DNA of 64,000 bases from Ferrovibrio terrae (GTDB lineage: Bacteria > Pseudomonadota > Alphaproteobacteria > Ferrovibrionales > Ferrovibrionaceae). Position 1 is the stretch's first letter; every line of letters begins with the position of its first letter. A program made the position numbers and the translations under genes. The notes under the pieces are model-generated. The model did no database searches and was not told where the DNA came from. It worked only from the letters and a program-made list of their open reading frames with translations. This document shows, in pieces, positions 45,714 to 54,731 of the stretch. The DNA is taken from contig NZ_CP041636.1 of NCBI RefSeq assembly GCF_007197755.1, positions 708,501-772,500 on the forward strand. The letters run 5' to 3'.

Positions 45714-46757
45714 TCAACTGGTTTTGAACGGCCAAAGGTGGAAAAACCGGCGAACACGGGCCCAGATCTCAGCCAGGCCATGCGGCTCGCAAACAAGGAA
45801 AAGGATGATCAGGGCGCCGAACACCACCTGGCCCATGGGCAACACGATCTTTGCCGCCGACGGCACCCATTGCGACAGTACGTGCGTTCCAAGCCTCAAC
45901 GCTTCAGGCACAAAGGCCATGAAGGTTGCGCCGAGCACACTGCCAAGGATGCGCCCCAGACCGCCGACAATGGTCGCGGCCAGGTAAAAGATCGCCAGGG
46001 TGAGGCTGAAATACTCAGGATTGACGGCGCCATAGTAGTAGCCCAGAAGCGCCCCCGCTATACCGGCATAGAATGCGCCCAAGGCGAAGGCCGTCAGTTT
46101 GGCTTTCAGCAGGTTGACGCCAATCACGGCCGCCGAGATATCGCGGTCCCGCACTGCAATCAGGGCACGGCCGATATGCGTCCGGAACAGGTTCCGCGTC
46201 GCGATCCCAACGACAAGGGCGCAGATCATGATGATGTAGTAGATTCGACGATCCCCACCCAGATCGAAACCGAACAGGCTGGGTGACACGACATTTGTCC
46301 CGCCGAAACCACCCGTAACCGCACGCCATTCCCGGAATATGAAGGTCAGCACGAAATGTGCAGCCAAGGTCGCAATGGCCAGATAGAGGCCTTTGACGCG
46401 TAAGCTGGGCAGGCCTGTCACAATGCCGGTGGCTGCTGCCGTCAGCCCCGCCAGCGGCAACACGAGATAGAACGGAACCCCTTGCTTGGACAGCCAAGCC
46501 GCCGAATAGGCGCCCACACCAAGGAAGGCTGCATGCGCCAGGGATATCAGTCCGGTATTTCCGGTTGTGATATTAAGCCCAAGCGTCGCAATGACATGGA
46601 TTCCAATAATGCAGGCGATGGCAATCAGGTAATCACTCGCGACAAGCGGAAAGAGAGCGAGGATGGCAACAAAGGCAACCATCCAGTAGCGCGCCGCAGG
46701 AGAATCCCAAAGCTGCTCCTCGGCCGCATAATTCTGGAAGAAAACGCCGCTGCGCAT
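45714..46757 (-). CDS. livM: Branched-chain amino acid-type ABC permease LivM
   Basis: A 347-residue membrane protein: IHVIATLGLNITTGNTGLISLAHAAFLGVGAYSAAW is the LivM family signature, followed by LYLAIATLAAHFVLTFIF, RALIAVRDRDISAAVIGVNL and FYLAATIVGGLGRILGSVLGA. About ten hydrophobic helices are visible. It pairs with LivH encoded 3 bp upstream. Confidence 0.9.
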   Translation of the reverse strand: MRSGVFFQNYAAEEQLWDSPAARYWMVAFVAILALFPLVASDYLIAIACIIGIHVIATLGLNITTGNTGLISLAHAAFLGVGAYSAAWLSKQGVPFYLVLPLAGLTAAATGIVTGLPSLRVKGLYLAIATLAAHFVLTFIFREWRAVTGGFGGTNVVSPSLFGFDLGGDRRIYYIIMICALVVGIATRNLFRTHIGRALIAVRDRDISAAVIGVNLLKAKLTAFALGAFYAGIAGALLGYYYGAVNPEYFSLTLAIFYLAATIVGGLGRILGSVLGATFMAFVPEALRLGTHVLSQWVPSAAKIVLPMGQVVFGALIILFLVCEPHGLAEIWARVRRFFHLWPFKTS

Positions 46758-46760
46758 AGC

Positions 46761-47642
46761 TTAGAGCCTCTCGATCGTTCTGGTACCGAACAGCCCGTAG
46801 GGCCGGAACACCAGGATCGTCAGCACGACGATGTAGGGAACTACCTCGCGTACTTTTCCGCCCATGTAACCAACCATCACGCCATCGAGCCAGCCGATCA
46901 CGAGGCCTGCGATGATGGCTCCAATGATGCTGTCCAGCCCACCGAGAATGATTACCGCAAAGACCCCTAGTGCCGTCGTCGCCAGCAGTGGCGAGAGACC
47001 GGCAGTGGCGGCAACGAGGACGCCGGCAACAGTCCCGGACAGTCCGGCAAGCATCCAGGTCAGACGCTGCGCATTGCGAATATCGATACCCATCGTACAG
47101 GCAGTAACCGGATCATTGGCCACAGCGCGCAGCGTGACACCCGTGCGGGAGTACCGGAAAAACAGAAGGAAGGCAGTAATGAGTGCAGCCGCAAGAATGA
47201 AGTTTCCGAACACATAACCCGGAATCAGGATTTCTCCGAGATTCAGCGGCATGCGAGGTAACAGTGACGGAGTGCTGTGGGTGTCACTTCCCCACACGAC
47301 TTCGGTTAGGCCGTGCAGAACCGCAGAAATGCCGATCGTTGCCATCAGAACCGAAATCACCGACTGACCGCTCAAAGGGCGCAGGACCGAACGCTCGATA
47401 ATAAATGCGAGCACCGCGATTCCAATGATCGAAAGCGCGAAGGCGATCAGGAGCGGCCAACCGAGCACGACATGACAGGTGTAGTAGAGGTACGCGCCGA
47501 GCATCATTACGTCGCCGGTAGCGAAATTGATAACCCGTGTGCCCTTGTAAACCAGCACGAAGCTCAGGCCGATCAAGGCGAGGACACCGCCCGAAAACAG
47601 GCCCAGCAGACTGAATTCCATGAATTCGTAGAAACTGCTCAT
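46761..47642 (-). CDS. livH: Branched-chain amino acid-type ABC permease LivH
   Basis: About 293 residues with LivH hallmarks: LLGLFSGGVLALIGLSFVLVYKGTRVINFATGDVMMLGAYL, RYSRTGVTLRAVANDPVTACTMGID (coupling loop), and GVFAVIILGGLDSIIGAIIAG. The longest frame has 31 extra codons overlapping livG; MSSFYEFMEFSLLGL is the normal start. Confidence 0.9.
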   Translation of the reverse strand: MSSFYEFMEFSLLGLFSGGVLALIGLSFVLVYKGTRVINFATGDVMMLGAYLYYTCHVVLGWPLLIAFALSIIGIAVLAFIIERSVLRPLSGQSVISVLMATIGISAVLHGLTEVVWGSDTHSTPSLLPRMPLNLGEILIPGYVFGNFILAAALITAFLLFFRYSRTGVTLRAVANDPVTACTMGIDIRNAQRLTWMLAGLSGTVAGVLVAATAGLSPLLATTALGVFAVIILGGLDSIIGAIIAGLVIGWLDGVMVGYMGGKVREVVPYIVVLTILVFRPYGLFGTRTIERL

Positions 47643-47649
47643 TGGATGA

Positions 47650-48492
47650 TCAGCCCCTCTCATCGCCGAGATAAGCACGCACCACTTCGGGGTGGCGGCT
47701 GACTTCATGCGGTTTGCCGGCTGCAATGACTTCACCGAAATTCAGCACGACGACATGGCTCGAAATGTCCATCACCATGCCCATGTCATGCTCGATCAGC
47801 AGAACGGTTGCGCCCCACTCTTCCTGGACGTCCAGGATGAAGCGCGCCATGTCTTCGGTTTCCTCGCGATTCATGCCTGCAACCGGCTCGTCCAGCAGCA
47901 GAACGCGTGGCCGCATGGCTAGCGCCCGGGCAAGCTCAACGCGCTTTTGCAGACCGTAGGAAAGGGACTCGATCGTCCGGTGGCGGATATGGTCGATCTC
48001 GAGGAAATCGATGACACGGCGCTCGATTTCAGTGCGCAAATCCATTTCTTCACGCTTCGCAGCCGGACTGTAAGCCAGGGCACTAAGCAGGCCGGCCTTC
48101 ATTTGATGATGACCACCAAGCTTGATGTTCTCGAGTACCGAGAGGCCACGGAACAGAGCGATGTTCTGGAAAGTGCGCGCCAAGCCGAGACGAGCCCGGT
48201 CATGCATCGGCACCTGCGTTATGTCCTGGTCGCCAAGGCGAATGCGGCCGGCCTTGGGCCGGTAAAAACCGGAGATAGTATTGAATGCGCTGGTTTTACC
48301 CGCGCCATTTGGGCCAATGATGGCAGTTATTTCGCCTGATGGTGCAGCAAAGGAAACATTGCGCAGCGCATGGACGCCTCCGAAACTGAGCCCAACTTCC
48401 TGGACTTCAAGCGAAAGCGCAGACGAGGGCCGGCCTTTCCCGACCGTATCCGCCGCCACCGCCTGATGCGCGATTGAAGCTTCTGAGACCAT
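47650..48492 (-). CDS. livG: Branched-chain amino acid-type ABC transporter ATP-binding protein LivG
   Basis: About 280 residues: Walker A IIGPNGAGKTSAFNTISGFY, GLARTFQNIALFRGLSVLENI (LivG-typical), signature SLSYGLQKRVELARAL, Walker B VLLLDEPVAGMN and the C-terminal VLNFGEVIAAGKPHEVSRHPEVVRAYLG. It is the first gene of a six-gene transporter/ligase operon. A GTG four codons upstream is an alternative start. The promoter region carries the ACCGTACCGTA element. Confidence 0.9.
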   Translation of the reverse strand: MVSEASIAHQAVAADTVGKGRPSSALSLEVQEVGLSFGGVHALRNVSFAAPSGEITAIIGPNGAGKTSAFNTISGFYRPKAGRIRLGDQDITQVPMHDRARLGLARTFQNIALFRGLSVLENIKLGGHHQMKAGLLSALAYSPAAKREEMDLRTEIERRVIDFLEIDHIRHRTIESLSYGLQKRVELARALAMRPRVLLLDEPVAGMNREETEDMARFILDVQEEWGATVLLIEHDMGMVMDISSHVVVLNFGEVIAAGKPHEVSRHPEVVRAYLGDERG

Positions 48493-48539
48493 CCCTAGAT
48501 CCACCTATCGCCTTGTTCTGGCGCTTATTGGCAGATCGT

Positions 48540-48560
48540 ATACTACCGTACCGTACTAAT
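48540..48560. promoter_or_regulatory. Putative operator upstream of the liv-type operon
   Basis: ACCGTACCGTA (48545-48555), identical to 34708-34718, lies about 50 bp before the livG start within a TACTACCGTACCGTACTA stretch. It suggests that the importer is co-regulated with the catabolic genes. Confidence 0.55.
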
Positions 48561-49265
48561 GCAAACCTTTTTCCGGAAGAGAAAAACTGCATCCGTTTTC
48601 AAGCCGCGCGCGTAGAGACCTAATACCTCGTCCCATGAAATAGACAAATAAAATCAATATAATAAGCCCTGCTCCCTAACGAAACTCAAACAATCACTTG
48701 TTTTAGCCTGAGTTCCGTCAGCCCATCAGACATGAAACCAAATCGGCCGATATCTTATGGAATGTTTGCCTACGCACCCACATGCCCTGCCGTTCGCGAC
48801 CAGCTTGATATGCGCCATGGTGCCGTCGAGGCGCCCCATAGGCGAGCTTCACACGGCCATCGCCTAGACCGGCGTGGCTGACCTTCACGACCTCCTGCGG
48901 CTCGCCGCCGCTCCATTCCCTGAGCTTCGCCATCAAACGCTCCACGGCCCCTATAAGAGCGAATGCTTGAGCATCCGGGGCATGCGCGTCCACAGGATTT
49001 GCGCAACCTAACCTTCGCATGCGGTTGTAATCGCCTGCGCCACCTCCGCTAATCGCGGCGCCGACAAGCAATCTCCAGGCGCGGATTATCAGATTATTTG
49101 CTTGTTTTCTTGTTTTGTTCTATAATAGCAAAAAGACTACAATAGGTTGTTTAGCTCCTCTTGAGAGAGTAGACCCAAATGCTGTCACTCGGCATGCGAA
49201 TGACTCGGACGACATGGCCAACGGGTGGTTGGCAGTCGCCGAATAGGCATATGGGGAGGCTTGAA
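48561..49265. other. Intergenic junction between the catabolic block and the nuclease module, with a doubtful ORF
   Basis: About 48,640-48,720 is A+T-rich and non-coding. A minus-strand ORF of 117 codons (48718-49071) contains LIGAVERLMAKLREWSGGEP and KVSHAGLGDGRVKLAYGAP, which look protein-like, but it has no good ribosome site and I recognise no family. It may be a gene remnant. A second A+T-rich patch (49,085-49,150) precedes the next gene and probably holds its promoter. The composition change marks a module boundary. Confidence 0.4.
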
Positions 49266-50315
49266 GTGGGATTCCTAACAGAGGAAGAAAACCGCTCGCT
49301 GCGGATTCGTAGCATGATCTTGCACGTCGTCGGCGGTGAGGCTGACTTCGAGCCAAAAGAAGCCAGGGACGTGGTGCACGACGAGTTCTTCATTAACCGC
49401 ATCCGGGACACGGACGTCGCCCCCATCTTCCAGTTCAAGGATGATTCCGGCACCCGCGACCAACTGGTCGCGATGGCAGGAAATCCGGTGACGTTTGAGG
49501 CCGGCGCCCAGGCATTGTCCCGCCAGTTCTCCTTGCTCCATGTGACTGCCAGCCGCGATGGGGCATTCTTCATTTTCGAACTCGAATGTGATGTCCCCGG
49601 CGTCACCATCTATAGCCTGATTAAATATGACTACCGAGAAGCCATCGAGCAGGATGATGCCGAGGGCAACTTGCGTCGTATTGTCCACGCCTTCACGGAC
49701 GACAAACGCTCAATCCAAAAGGCCGCGCTGATACGTGTAGTGAACGCCGCCGCCGACCCGATGGTCTCTGCAACTGACCGCGTTCGCCCGTCGCCAGAAA
49801 TCAGCGACTACTTTGAGCGATTTTTGGGGGTGAAGCGGTCTCGGAGCGACCAAGAGTTGAGTACGGCGGTAAAAGAGCTGTTGCGCAAGACGCTTTCGGA
49901 GTTTCAGGACGTACTGCCTGGCCGCGACGTCGCTGGCGCCATTACACGAGCCGTCGGCAATCTGCGCGATAGACATCAGATTACCGAAGAGGCAATCGGG
50001 GAAGCCATCATAGCTGCTGCTGGCGCGCCCGATGACGAAGACCTGCGCGTGAGAATGCAGAACAGGGTCTTGAAAAAGATGCAGCAAATGAAGCTGGATG
50101 GCTTGGCATTCCGCCCCGACCGCAACGTTTTGCGCCGCCCGCCGCAACGCAAGGTCAGGACCGCCGAAGGCGTTATATTGATTTATCCCGATGAGGGGGC
50201 CGAAGGTACCGTCGAGCGCAACAGGCGTCCCGACGGTAGTGAAACAATCACCATTCGAACGGCGCGTATCGAGGAAGACACCGTTGTCCGTGATAGCACT
50301 CGCAGAATTGCTTGA
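49266..50315 (+). CDS. Probable nucleoid-associated protein of the YejK/NdpA type
   Basis: About 349 residues. The N-terminal two thirds resemble the 37-kDa nucleoid-associated family: RIRSMILHVVGGEADFEPKE at the start, a middle alpha/beta region, then VTIYSLIKYDYREAIEQDD and a KRSIQKAALIRVV segment matching the family's lysine-rich continuation. The C-terminal 100 residues are charged and probably extend into a separate beta-rich tail. I chose GTG at 49266 because GGGGAGG lies six bases upstream; the longest frame begins at 49179. The gene overlaps the membrane-protein gene that follows, so the two are co-translated. Family membership is moderately supported; function unknown. Confidence 0.55.
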   Translation: MGFLTEEENRSLRIRSMILHVVGGEADFEPKEARDVVHDEFFINRIRDTDVAPIFQFKDDSGTRDQLVAMAGNPVTFEAGAQALSRQFSLLHVTASRDGAFFIFELECDVPGVTIYSLIKYDYREAIEQDDAEGNLRRIVHAFTDDKRSIQKAALIRVVNAAADPMVSATDRVRPSPEISDYFERFLGVKRSRSDQELSTAVKELLRKTLSEFQDVLPGRDVAGAITRAVGNLRDRHQITEEAIGEAIIAAAGAPDDEDLRVRMQNRVLKKMQQMKLDGLAFRPDRNVLRRPPQRKVRTAEGVILIYPDEGAEGTVERNRRPDGSETITIRTARIEEDTVVRDSTRRIA

Positions 50316-51705
50316 CCAACTAAAGGCCGAAGAACCGGCCTTTCTGATTGAGACAGCAGATACAGTTACTGTGTCGAGCCTACAGCTGGCCGACGCACGT
50401 GCGGTCCTTGGTGCATCAGATGCGGCAGGCTGCCAAGCACGTGTTTTTGATGGCGCGAACACACCATGGGAGCGTCATGAGCTCGACGAACACATTGCAC
50501 CATTTCGAATTGTCATCAGTAAGCCGCAGCCTGCCGCTGGCGGCCTGCAGATCCTAACGAATATTGCTCTCAAGGCATTCCTGAAGACTGGCACCCCCCA
50601 CACGATCTGGAATGTCGCGCGTCTGCGGACAGATATTTTAACACAAGGCCGCCTGTTGCGGCCGTGGGAGTCGAATGTCGCTTTCCAGCCCAGCTTGGCG
50701 ACAAAAAGTCCAAGGCAACTTGTTCGAGAGTACGGTGCAGAGCGCTCCGTCCCTAAAGATATTCGCCCTTGGCTGATGACCGATATCAAGGGCATCCGCC
50801 TGAATGACCCAGCGTTCAAGGTCTGGGCCGATGCGTCGATTCGCGCGCTGGTGCTGGCATTGCCGGATGAAATTGAGGTCGATACCGGCAGGTTAAAATT
50901 CAAAGGGCCGCCGCGTCTAGCCCTCACGCCTCCCGATGCGTATGACGACTCTGCTGATGCCATCGGCGCCGAAGCTTTCAAAGAGCTTCAGGAAACTGTC
51001 GCATGGGTGTTCGAAAACGAACGAGAAGCAGAGCAGCGTCACATCTTCCTCTCGAATGAGCTTGCCAGATCCGCTGGGAATACAGACAGCACGCTTAACT
51101 GCATCAAAGACCATGTGTCCGCCGCGCACGAAGGCGCGCGGGTCGCATATCAGATGTCCGTCTCTGAGGTCAGCCGCGACACGCTCAAGGCGCTCGGCGA
51201 TTTGCGGAAATCTGTCACTGACGACATCGTTAAGGTGAATGATACGACCCGCCAGCTCATTACCTCGCTGGCCGGTGCAATTGCTGTAGGCATTGGCTTG
51301 ATTGTCGCTCGATTCACAACCAGCATGGACGCCAATCTACTGCGATGGGTGATGGCAGTCGTTGTGGTCTATGTTGTTTCGATTTGTTTTTCAGGTGTGC
51401 AATTCATTTTGTTGCAGCGGACACTTCGGAAGGAATGGCAGGCTAAGCTTTATCGGTTTTTACCCGCTAAAGAATTCAAGGAGATGGTGACAGCACCGAC
51501 CGGCACAGCAGAGAAGACGTTCTTCTGGGTATCTGGCGTCAGCTGTCTAGCGGTATTCGGTTTAGCGTATGCAATTTTCACGACGCAAACCCCTAACCCA
51601 CCTCCATTGCCTTCGCCTGCTCCTGCGCAGCAATCAGGCGCCAGTCCGGCCGTACCGGTTATTCCAACGGCCGCAGTCCCGGCCACGCCGTCAAAGACCC
51701 CGTAA
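50290..51705 (+). CDS. Membrane protein of unknown function with three C-terminal helices
   Basis: About 471 residues. The first 300 or so are soluble and unrecognised (IALAELLDQLKAEEPAFLIE; YGAERSVPKDIRPWLMTDIKG). Predicted helices then lie at about 322-342 (LITSLAGAIAVGIGLIVARF), 350-376 and 410-430. The tail is rich in Pro, Ala and Ser. A helical segment before the first helix (about 210-320) looks coiled-coil-like. GTG at 50290 or TTG at 50284 both have the GAGGAAG site (50271-50277); both overlap the end of the NdpA-like gene. A soluble sensor coupled to a membrane effector is one reading, unproved. Confidence 0.6.
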   Translation: MIALAELLDQLKAEEPAFLIETADTVTVSSLQLADARAVLGASDAAGCQARVFDGANTPWERHELDEHIAPFRIVISKPQPAAGGLQILTNIALKAFLKTGTPHTIWNVARLRTDILTQGRLLRPWESNVAFQPSLATKSPRQLVREYGAERSVPKDIRPWLMTDIKGIRLNDPAFKVWADASIRALVLALPDEIEVDTGRLKFKGPPRLALTPPDAYDDSADAIGAEAFKELQETVAWVFENEREAEQRHIFLSNELARSAGNTDSTLNCIKDHVSAAHEGARVAYQMSVSEVSRDTLKALGDLRKSVTDDIVKVNDTTRQLITSLAGAIAVGIGLIVARFTTSMDANLLRWVMAVVVVYVVSICFSGVQFILLQRTLRKEWQAKLYRFLPAKEFKEMVTAPTGTAEKTFFWVSGVSCLAVFGLAYAIFTTQTPNPPPLPSPAPAQQSGASPAVPVIPTAAVPATPSKTP

Positions 51706-52024
51706 AAAGCAACCGAAAGTATCGAAGGCCTATACTTTATCCTGCGCCTGAGACTGCCGCCCATCATTGCCGCCAGAACTTCGTTGGCCGACACGCTCAG
51801 CGGTGCCAGTATGCACTGGCTCACCCAAAATGGCCCAAGTAGATAGGCGCAAAGTCCGTCTGCAAACCAACAGAAAATACAAAGGTATGCCGGATTGAGA
51901 TCTTGTTGCTGACTCGCTGATCCGCCAATACCTTGACCCTACAGGCTGACGGCCCAGGGGTGGGTCGCAACACATATCAGTGCGTAACCACAGGGCTGGC
52001 AAATGCTAGCCCGAGGGAGGACGT
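51706..52024. other. Intergenic region before the nuclease/helicase genes
   Basis: I see no gene here. Short frames on both strands look random or like decayed coding DNA. GGGAGG at its right end serves the next gene. A promoter for the nuclease-helicase genes probably lies here, but no clear -35/-10 pair stands out. Confidence 0.4.
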
Positions 52025-54730
52025 ATGAAGCTGGTCTTTGGACTGGAAGCGGATAGCCGTGTGTATCCTGACTTTCCCGGACCCGGTCCCGGTGTCCTGG
52101 ATGAGGAAGTCGTCGGCCCTCGCGGGCTTGTAGGACTGCTGGAGCTTCAGCTGGGTCTGTCTGGTCCCACCAAGTCCGAAGCGGTGCGTATCGCAGCTTA
52201 TGCGGCGAAGCTGCAGATTGTGCTGGCTGAACGGAAGACCGTTTTCTTTGCCGCCTCCTTCAGCAGGGACCCTTGGGCGACTGCGGAGCGCCTGCTTCAT
52301 TGGCGTGACAATCTGGTACTGGCTGGCTGGGCTGGTACAGCCATCGGAACATCCCGAGCGGATGACCTAGCGGCCGCCGAGGCCGCAGGTAATCCGTTGC
52401 CTTTTGGATTTGCCGACCGCCTGGCCGCAGTTCAACGCGCATTGGCCTCTAAGCGCACCCTGCGGGTTATTGAAATCGAGGTTATCGAACTACCTTCAAG
52501 CCTGCCGCCGCATATCAACGAACTTTTTAAAGCCCTGACGGCTTGTGGTGTCACGCTGAACCAGCGGCCGGTGGGCCAGGTGGCCGCGACGGGCAATGAT
52601 CTCGCCAAGGTCAGCAAGTTCCTGAAAGAAGCGACGATCGACCCGCTGGTTGGTGATGGCTCATTTATGGTCGTCCAGGCTGACACAGCCCTGATGGCTG
52701 CCGAAGCCGTCGCCGAGTGGCTGGCTGCAGGTAGCGAAGCCGACCTGAACGAGACAGTCATTCTAGCCCCCGGCGGCGATACTGCGCTGTTGGATGGTGC
52801 ACTGCTCGCTCGTGGGCTGCCCACACTGGGGCAGTCGGCATCATCACCGTGGCGGGGCGCCTTGCAGGTCCTTCCCCTGGCATTCGCGACTATCTGGAAG
52901 CCGTTCAATCCTAAGCCGCTGCTCGACCTGTTGCTGCTGCCGAAGCCGCCGATTGGCTTCGGTGCCGCCCGGACATTGGCTTATGCCTTGTCCAAGGAGC
53001 CCGGCATTGGCGGCAAGGCCTGGAATACCGCATGGGAGAGAATTGAAGCTCGGCAGGTTGAAAAGGAAGCTGCCAAAGGTCACACCGACGCAGAAGCGCG
53101 GGTAGCCAAGAAGTTCAAGCGCTGGCAGCAATGGACCACCGTAGGCCAATACGACCGCCACGAAGGCATCCCAGCGGAAGCAGCCAAGGCGATCGCCAGC
53201 CGGGTCGCTCAATGGGCATTCGCGACGAACAGCGCGAAGAATGACCCCTTGCTGTTCGCTGTAGCTGCAGCCGCAACGGCCTTGGTCGACGCAATCACAG
53301 TCATCGGTCGCGAGAGTCTTCCCGCCCTGCTGATTGAGCGCATGATTGAGCAAGTGCTGGCCGAAGGCGCCGAGAACCCCAACCATATCGCACAGTCCGG
53401 TGGTCTTCGGTGCATCAGGCACCCAGCAGCGCTATGGGGGACGGCAAAGCGTGTCATCTGGTGGAACTTTACCGGCCCTGGTGAGCGGGTTCGCCCGCCG
53501 TCCGAGCCCTGGAGCAAGGAGGAGCTGGAAGCGCTGGAGAAAGCTGGATGCAGGCTGGCTTCGTCAGCCGACATCGCGCGCCAGGTGAGCGCAGCCTATG
53601 TGAACGCCGCCTTTCGGACCTCGGAATGCCTGCTTCTGGTCCGGCCATCGCTGTCAGGGAGTGACGAGACCACCAGCCATCCGCTGGCGCATCAGTTGAT
53701 GCCCATTCTGAAAGCATCAGATCATCGCGAAATCTGGCAGGCGGAGCAAATCCTGGCCAGTGCGGCGACTAATCTCTCCAGTCGGAACCTGGCGCGCCAA
53801 CTGAGCCCTCAGGCGTCCCTGCCGAAATCGCGCAAAGCCTGGACACTACCGGCCGCCGCAATTGCCAAGGTCAAGGAACGCGAGGAAAGCCCCACCGGCC
53901 TTGAAAACCTGGTGAATTGCCAGATGCGCTGGTTGCTCGCCAATGTCCTTGGACTGTCGGCCGGTCGCTTTGCCGAGATCCCGGACACCGACCAGCTTCT
54001 CGGCAACCTGGCTCATGAAATCGCTTCTCACGTCTTCAAGCCGGGCAATGTCCCCGACAAAGACAAGATGAGAGCCGATGTTGGCCGGATTTTCGATGAA
54101 CTTGTGGACGCCATTGCGGCACCGCTAAATCAGCCTGAGCACGCCGGTGAACTTATCCGCGCCCGCGTCCATGTTCCGAGCTCCTTGGCCCACTTGGCCG
54201 ACTACCTCAGAAGCAAAGGCCTAGAGGTCGTCGGAACCGAACTGCCCCGCACAGCAGATCTCGGCGACCTGAAAATCGCCGGGCGTCTCGACATGCTGGT
54301 CAAGAATCCAGAGGGCGTACTCGGCGTCATTGACCTCAAATGGAGCCATAGCGCCCGGCGCCGTCTGACTGAAATTACCGATGGTCGGGCAATTCAGCTC
54401 GCTGCCTATGGCACGATTGCGGATGCCTCGACTGCGGGCACAGCTGATGGCGCCTATTACCTGCTCAATCAGCGCCGCCTGATTGGTCAGGAAGGCGGCC
54501 TGGTATCCGAGGAAGAGGTCGAGGTCGATAAAGACCTGTCGCAGACCTGGCTCGACCTGATTTCTACCTGGAAGTCCTGGCGGGACCAGGCCATTGCCGG
54601 GAACGCAATCGCAGGCGGCATCGAAGGAGTGCCGGAACCACCGGCCGGAATTGGCATCCCTGCGGACGAAAAGCCCTGCAAGTACTGCGACTACACCAGC
54701 CTGTGCCGCGTCAGCACGAAGGGTAGCTGA
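52025..54730 (+). CDS. AddB-like PD-(D/E)XK nuclease with Fe-S cysteine cluster
   Basis: A 901-residue protein. The C-terminal nuclease contains DLKIAGRLDMLVKN then GVLGVIDLKWSHSARR (catalytic Asp and Lys near 769-771) and the QLAAYG helix. One Cys at about 632 (ENLVNCQMRW) and three at about 885, 888 and 894 (CKYCDYTSLC) form the Fe-S set known from AddB and Cas4. The N-terminal part lacks a Walker A motif, as expected for an inactive helicase-like scaffold. The gene ends one base before the AddA-like gene. It likely forms a heterodimeric end-processing nuclease, but low similarity to housekeeping AddB suggests a specialised role. Confidence 0.8.
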   Translation: MKLVFGLEADSRVYPDFPGPGPGVLDEEVVGPRGLVGLLELQLGLSGPTKSEAVRIAAYAAKLQIVLAERKTVFFAASFSRDPWATAERLLHWRDNLVLAGWAGTAIGTSRADDLAAAEAAGNPLPFGFADRLAAVQRALASKRTLRVIEIEVIELPSSLPPHINELFKALTACGVTLNQRPVGQVAATGNDLAKVSKFLKEATIDPLVGDGSFMVVQADTALMAAEAVAEWLAAGSEADLNETVILAPGGDTALLDGALLARGLPTLGQSASSPWRGALQVLPLAFATIWKPFNPKPLLDLLLLPKPPIGFGAARTLAYALSKEPGIGGKAWNTAWERIEARQVEKEAAKGHTDAEARVAKKFKRWQQWTTVGQYDRHEGIPAEAAKAIASRVAQWAFATNSAKNDPLLFAVAAAATALVDAITVIGRESLPALLIERMIEQVLAEGAENPNHIAQSGGLRCIRHPAALWGTAKRVIWWNFTGPGERVRPPSEPWSKEELEALEKAGCRLASSADIARQVSAAYVNAAFRTSECLLLVRPSLSGSDETTSHPLAHQLMPILKASDHREIWQAEQILASAATNLSSRNLARQLSPQASLPKSRKAWTLPAAAIAKVKEREESPTGLENLVNCQMRWLLANVLGLSAGRFAEIPDTDQLLGNLAHEIASHVFKPGNVPDKDKMRADVGRIFDELVDAIAAPLNQPEHAGELIRARVHVPSSLAHLADYLRSKGLEVVGTELPRTADLGDLKIAGRLDMLVKNPEGVLGVIDLKWSHSARRRLTEITDGRAIQLAAYGTIADASTAGTADGAYYLLNQRRLIGQEGGLVSEEEVEVDKDLSQTWLDLISTWKSWRDQAIAGNAIAGGIEGVPEPPAGIGIPADEKPCKYCDYTSLCRVSTKGS

Positions 54731-54731
54731 G

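Noticed and set aside
48718..49071. A real gene of 117 codons on the minus strand
   Set aside because: Parts look protein-like, but there is no ribosome site and no recognised family. I kept it only as a note within the intergenic entry.
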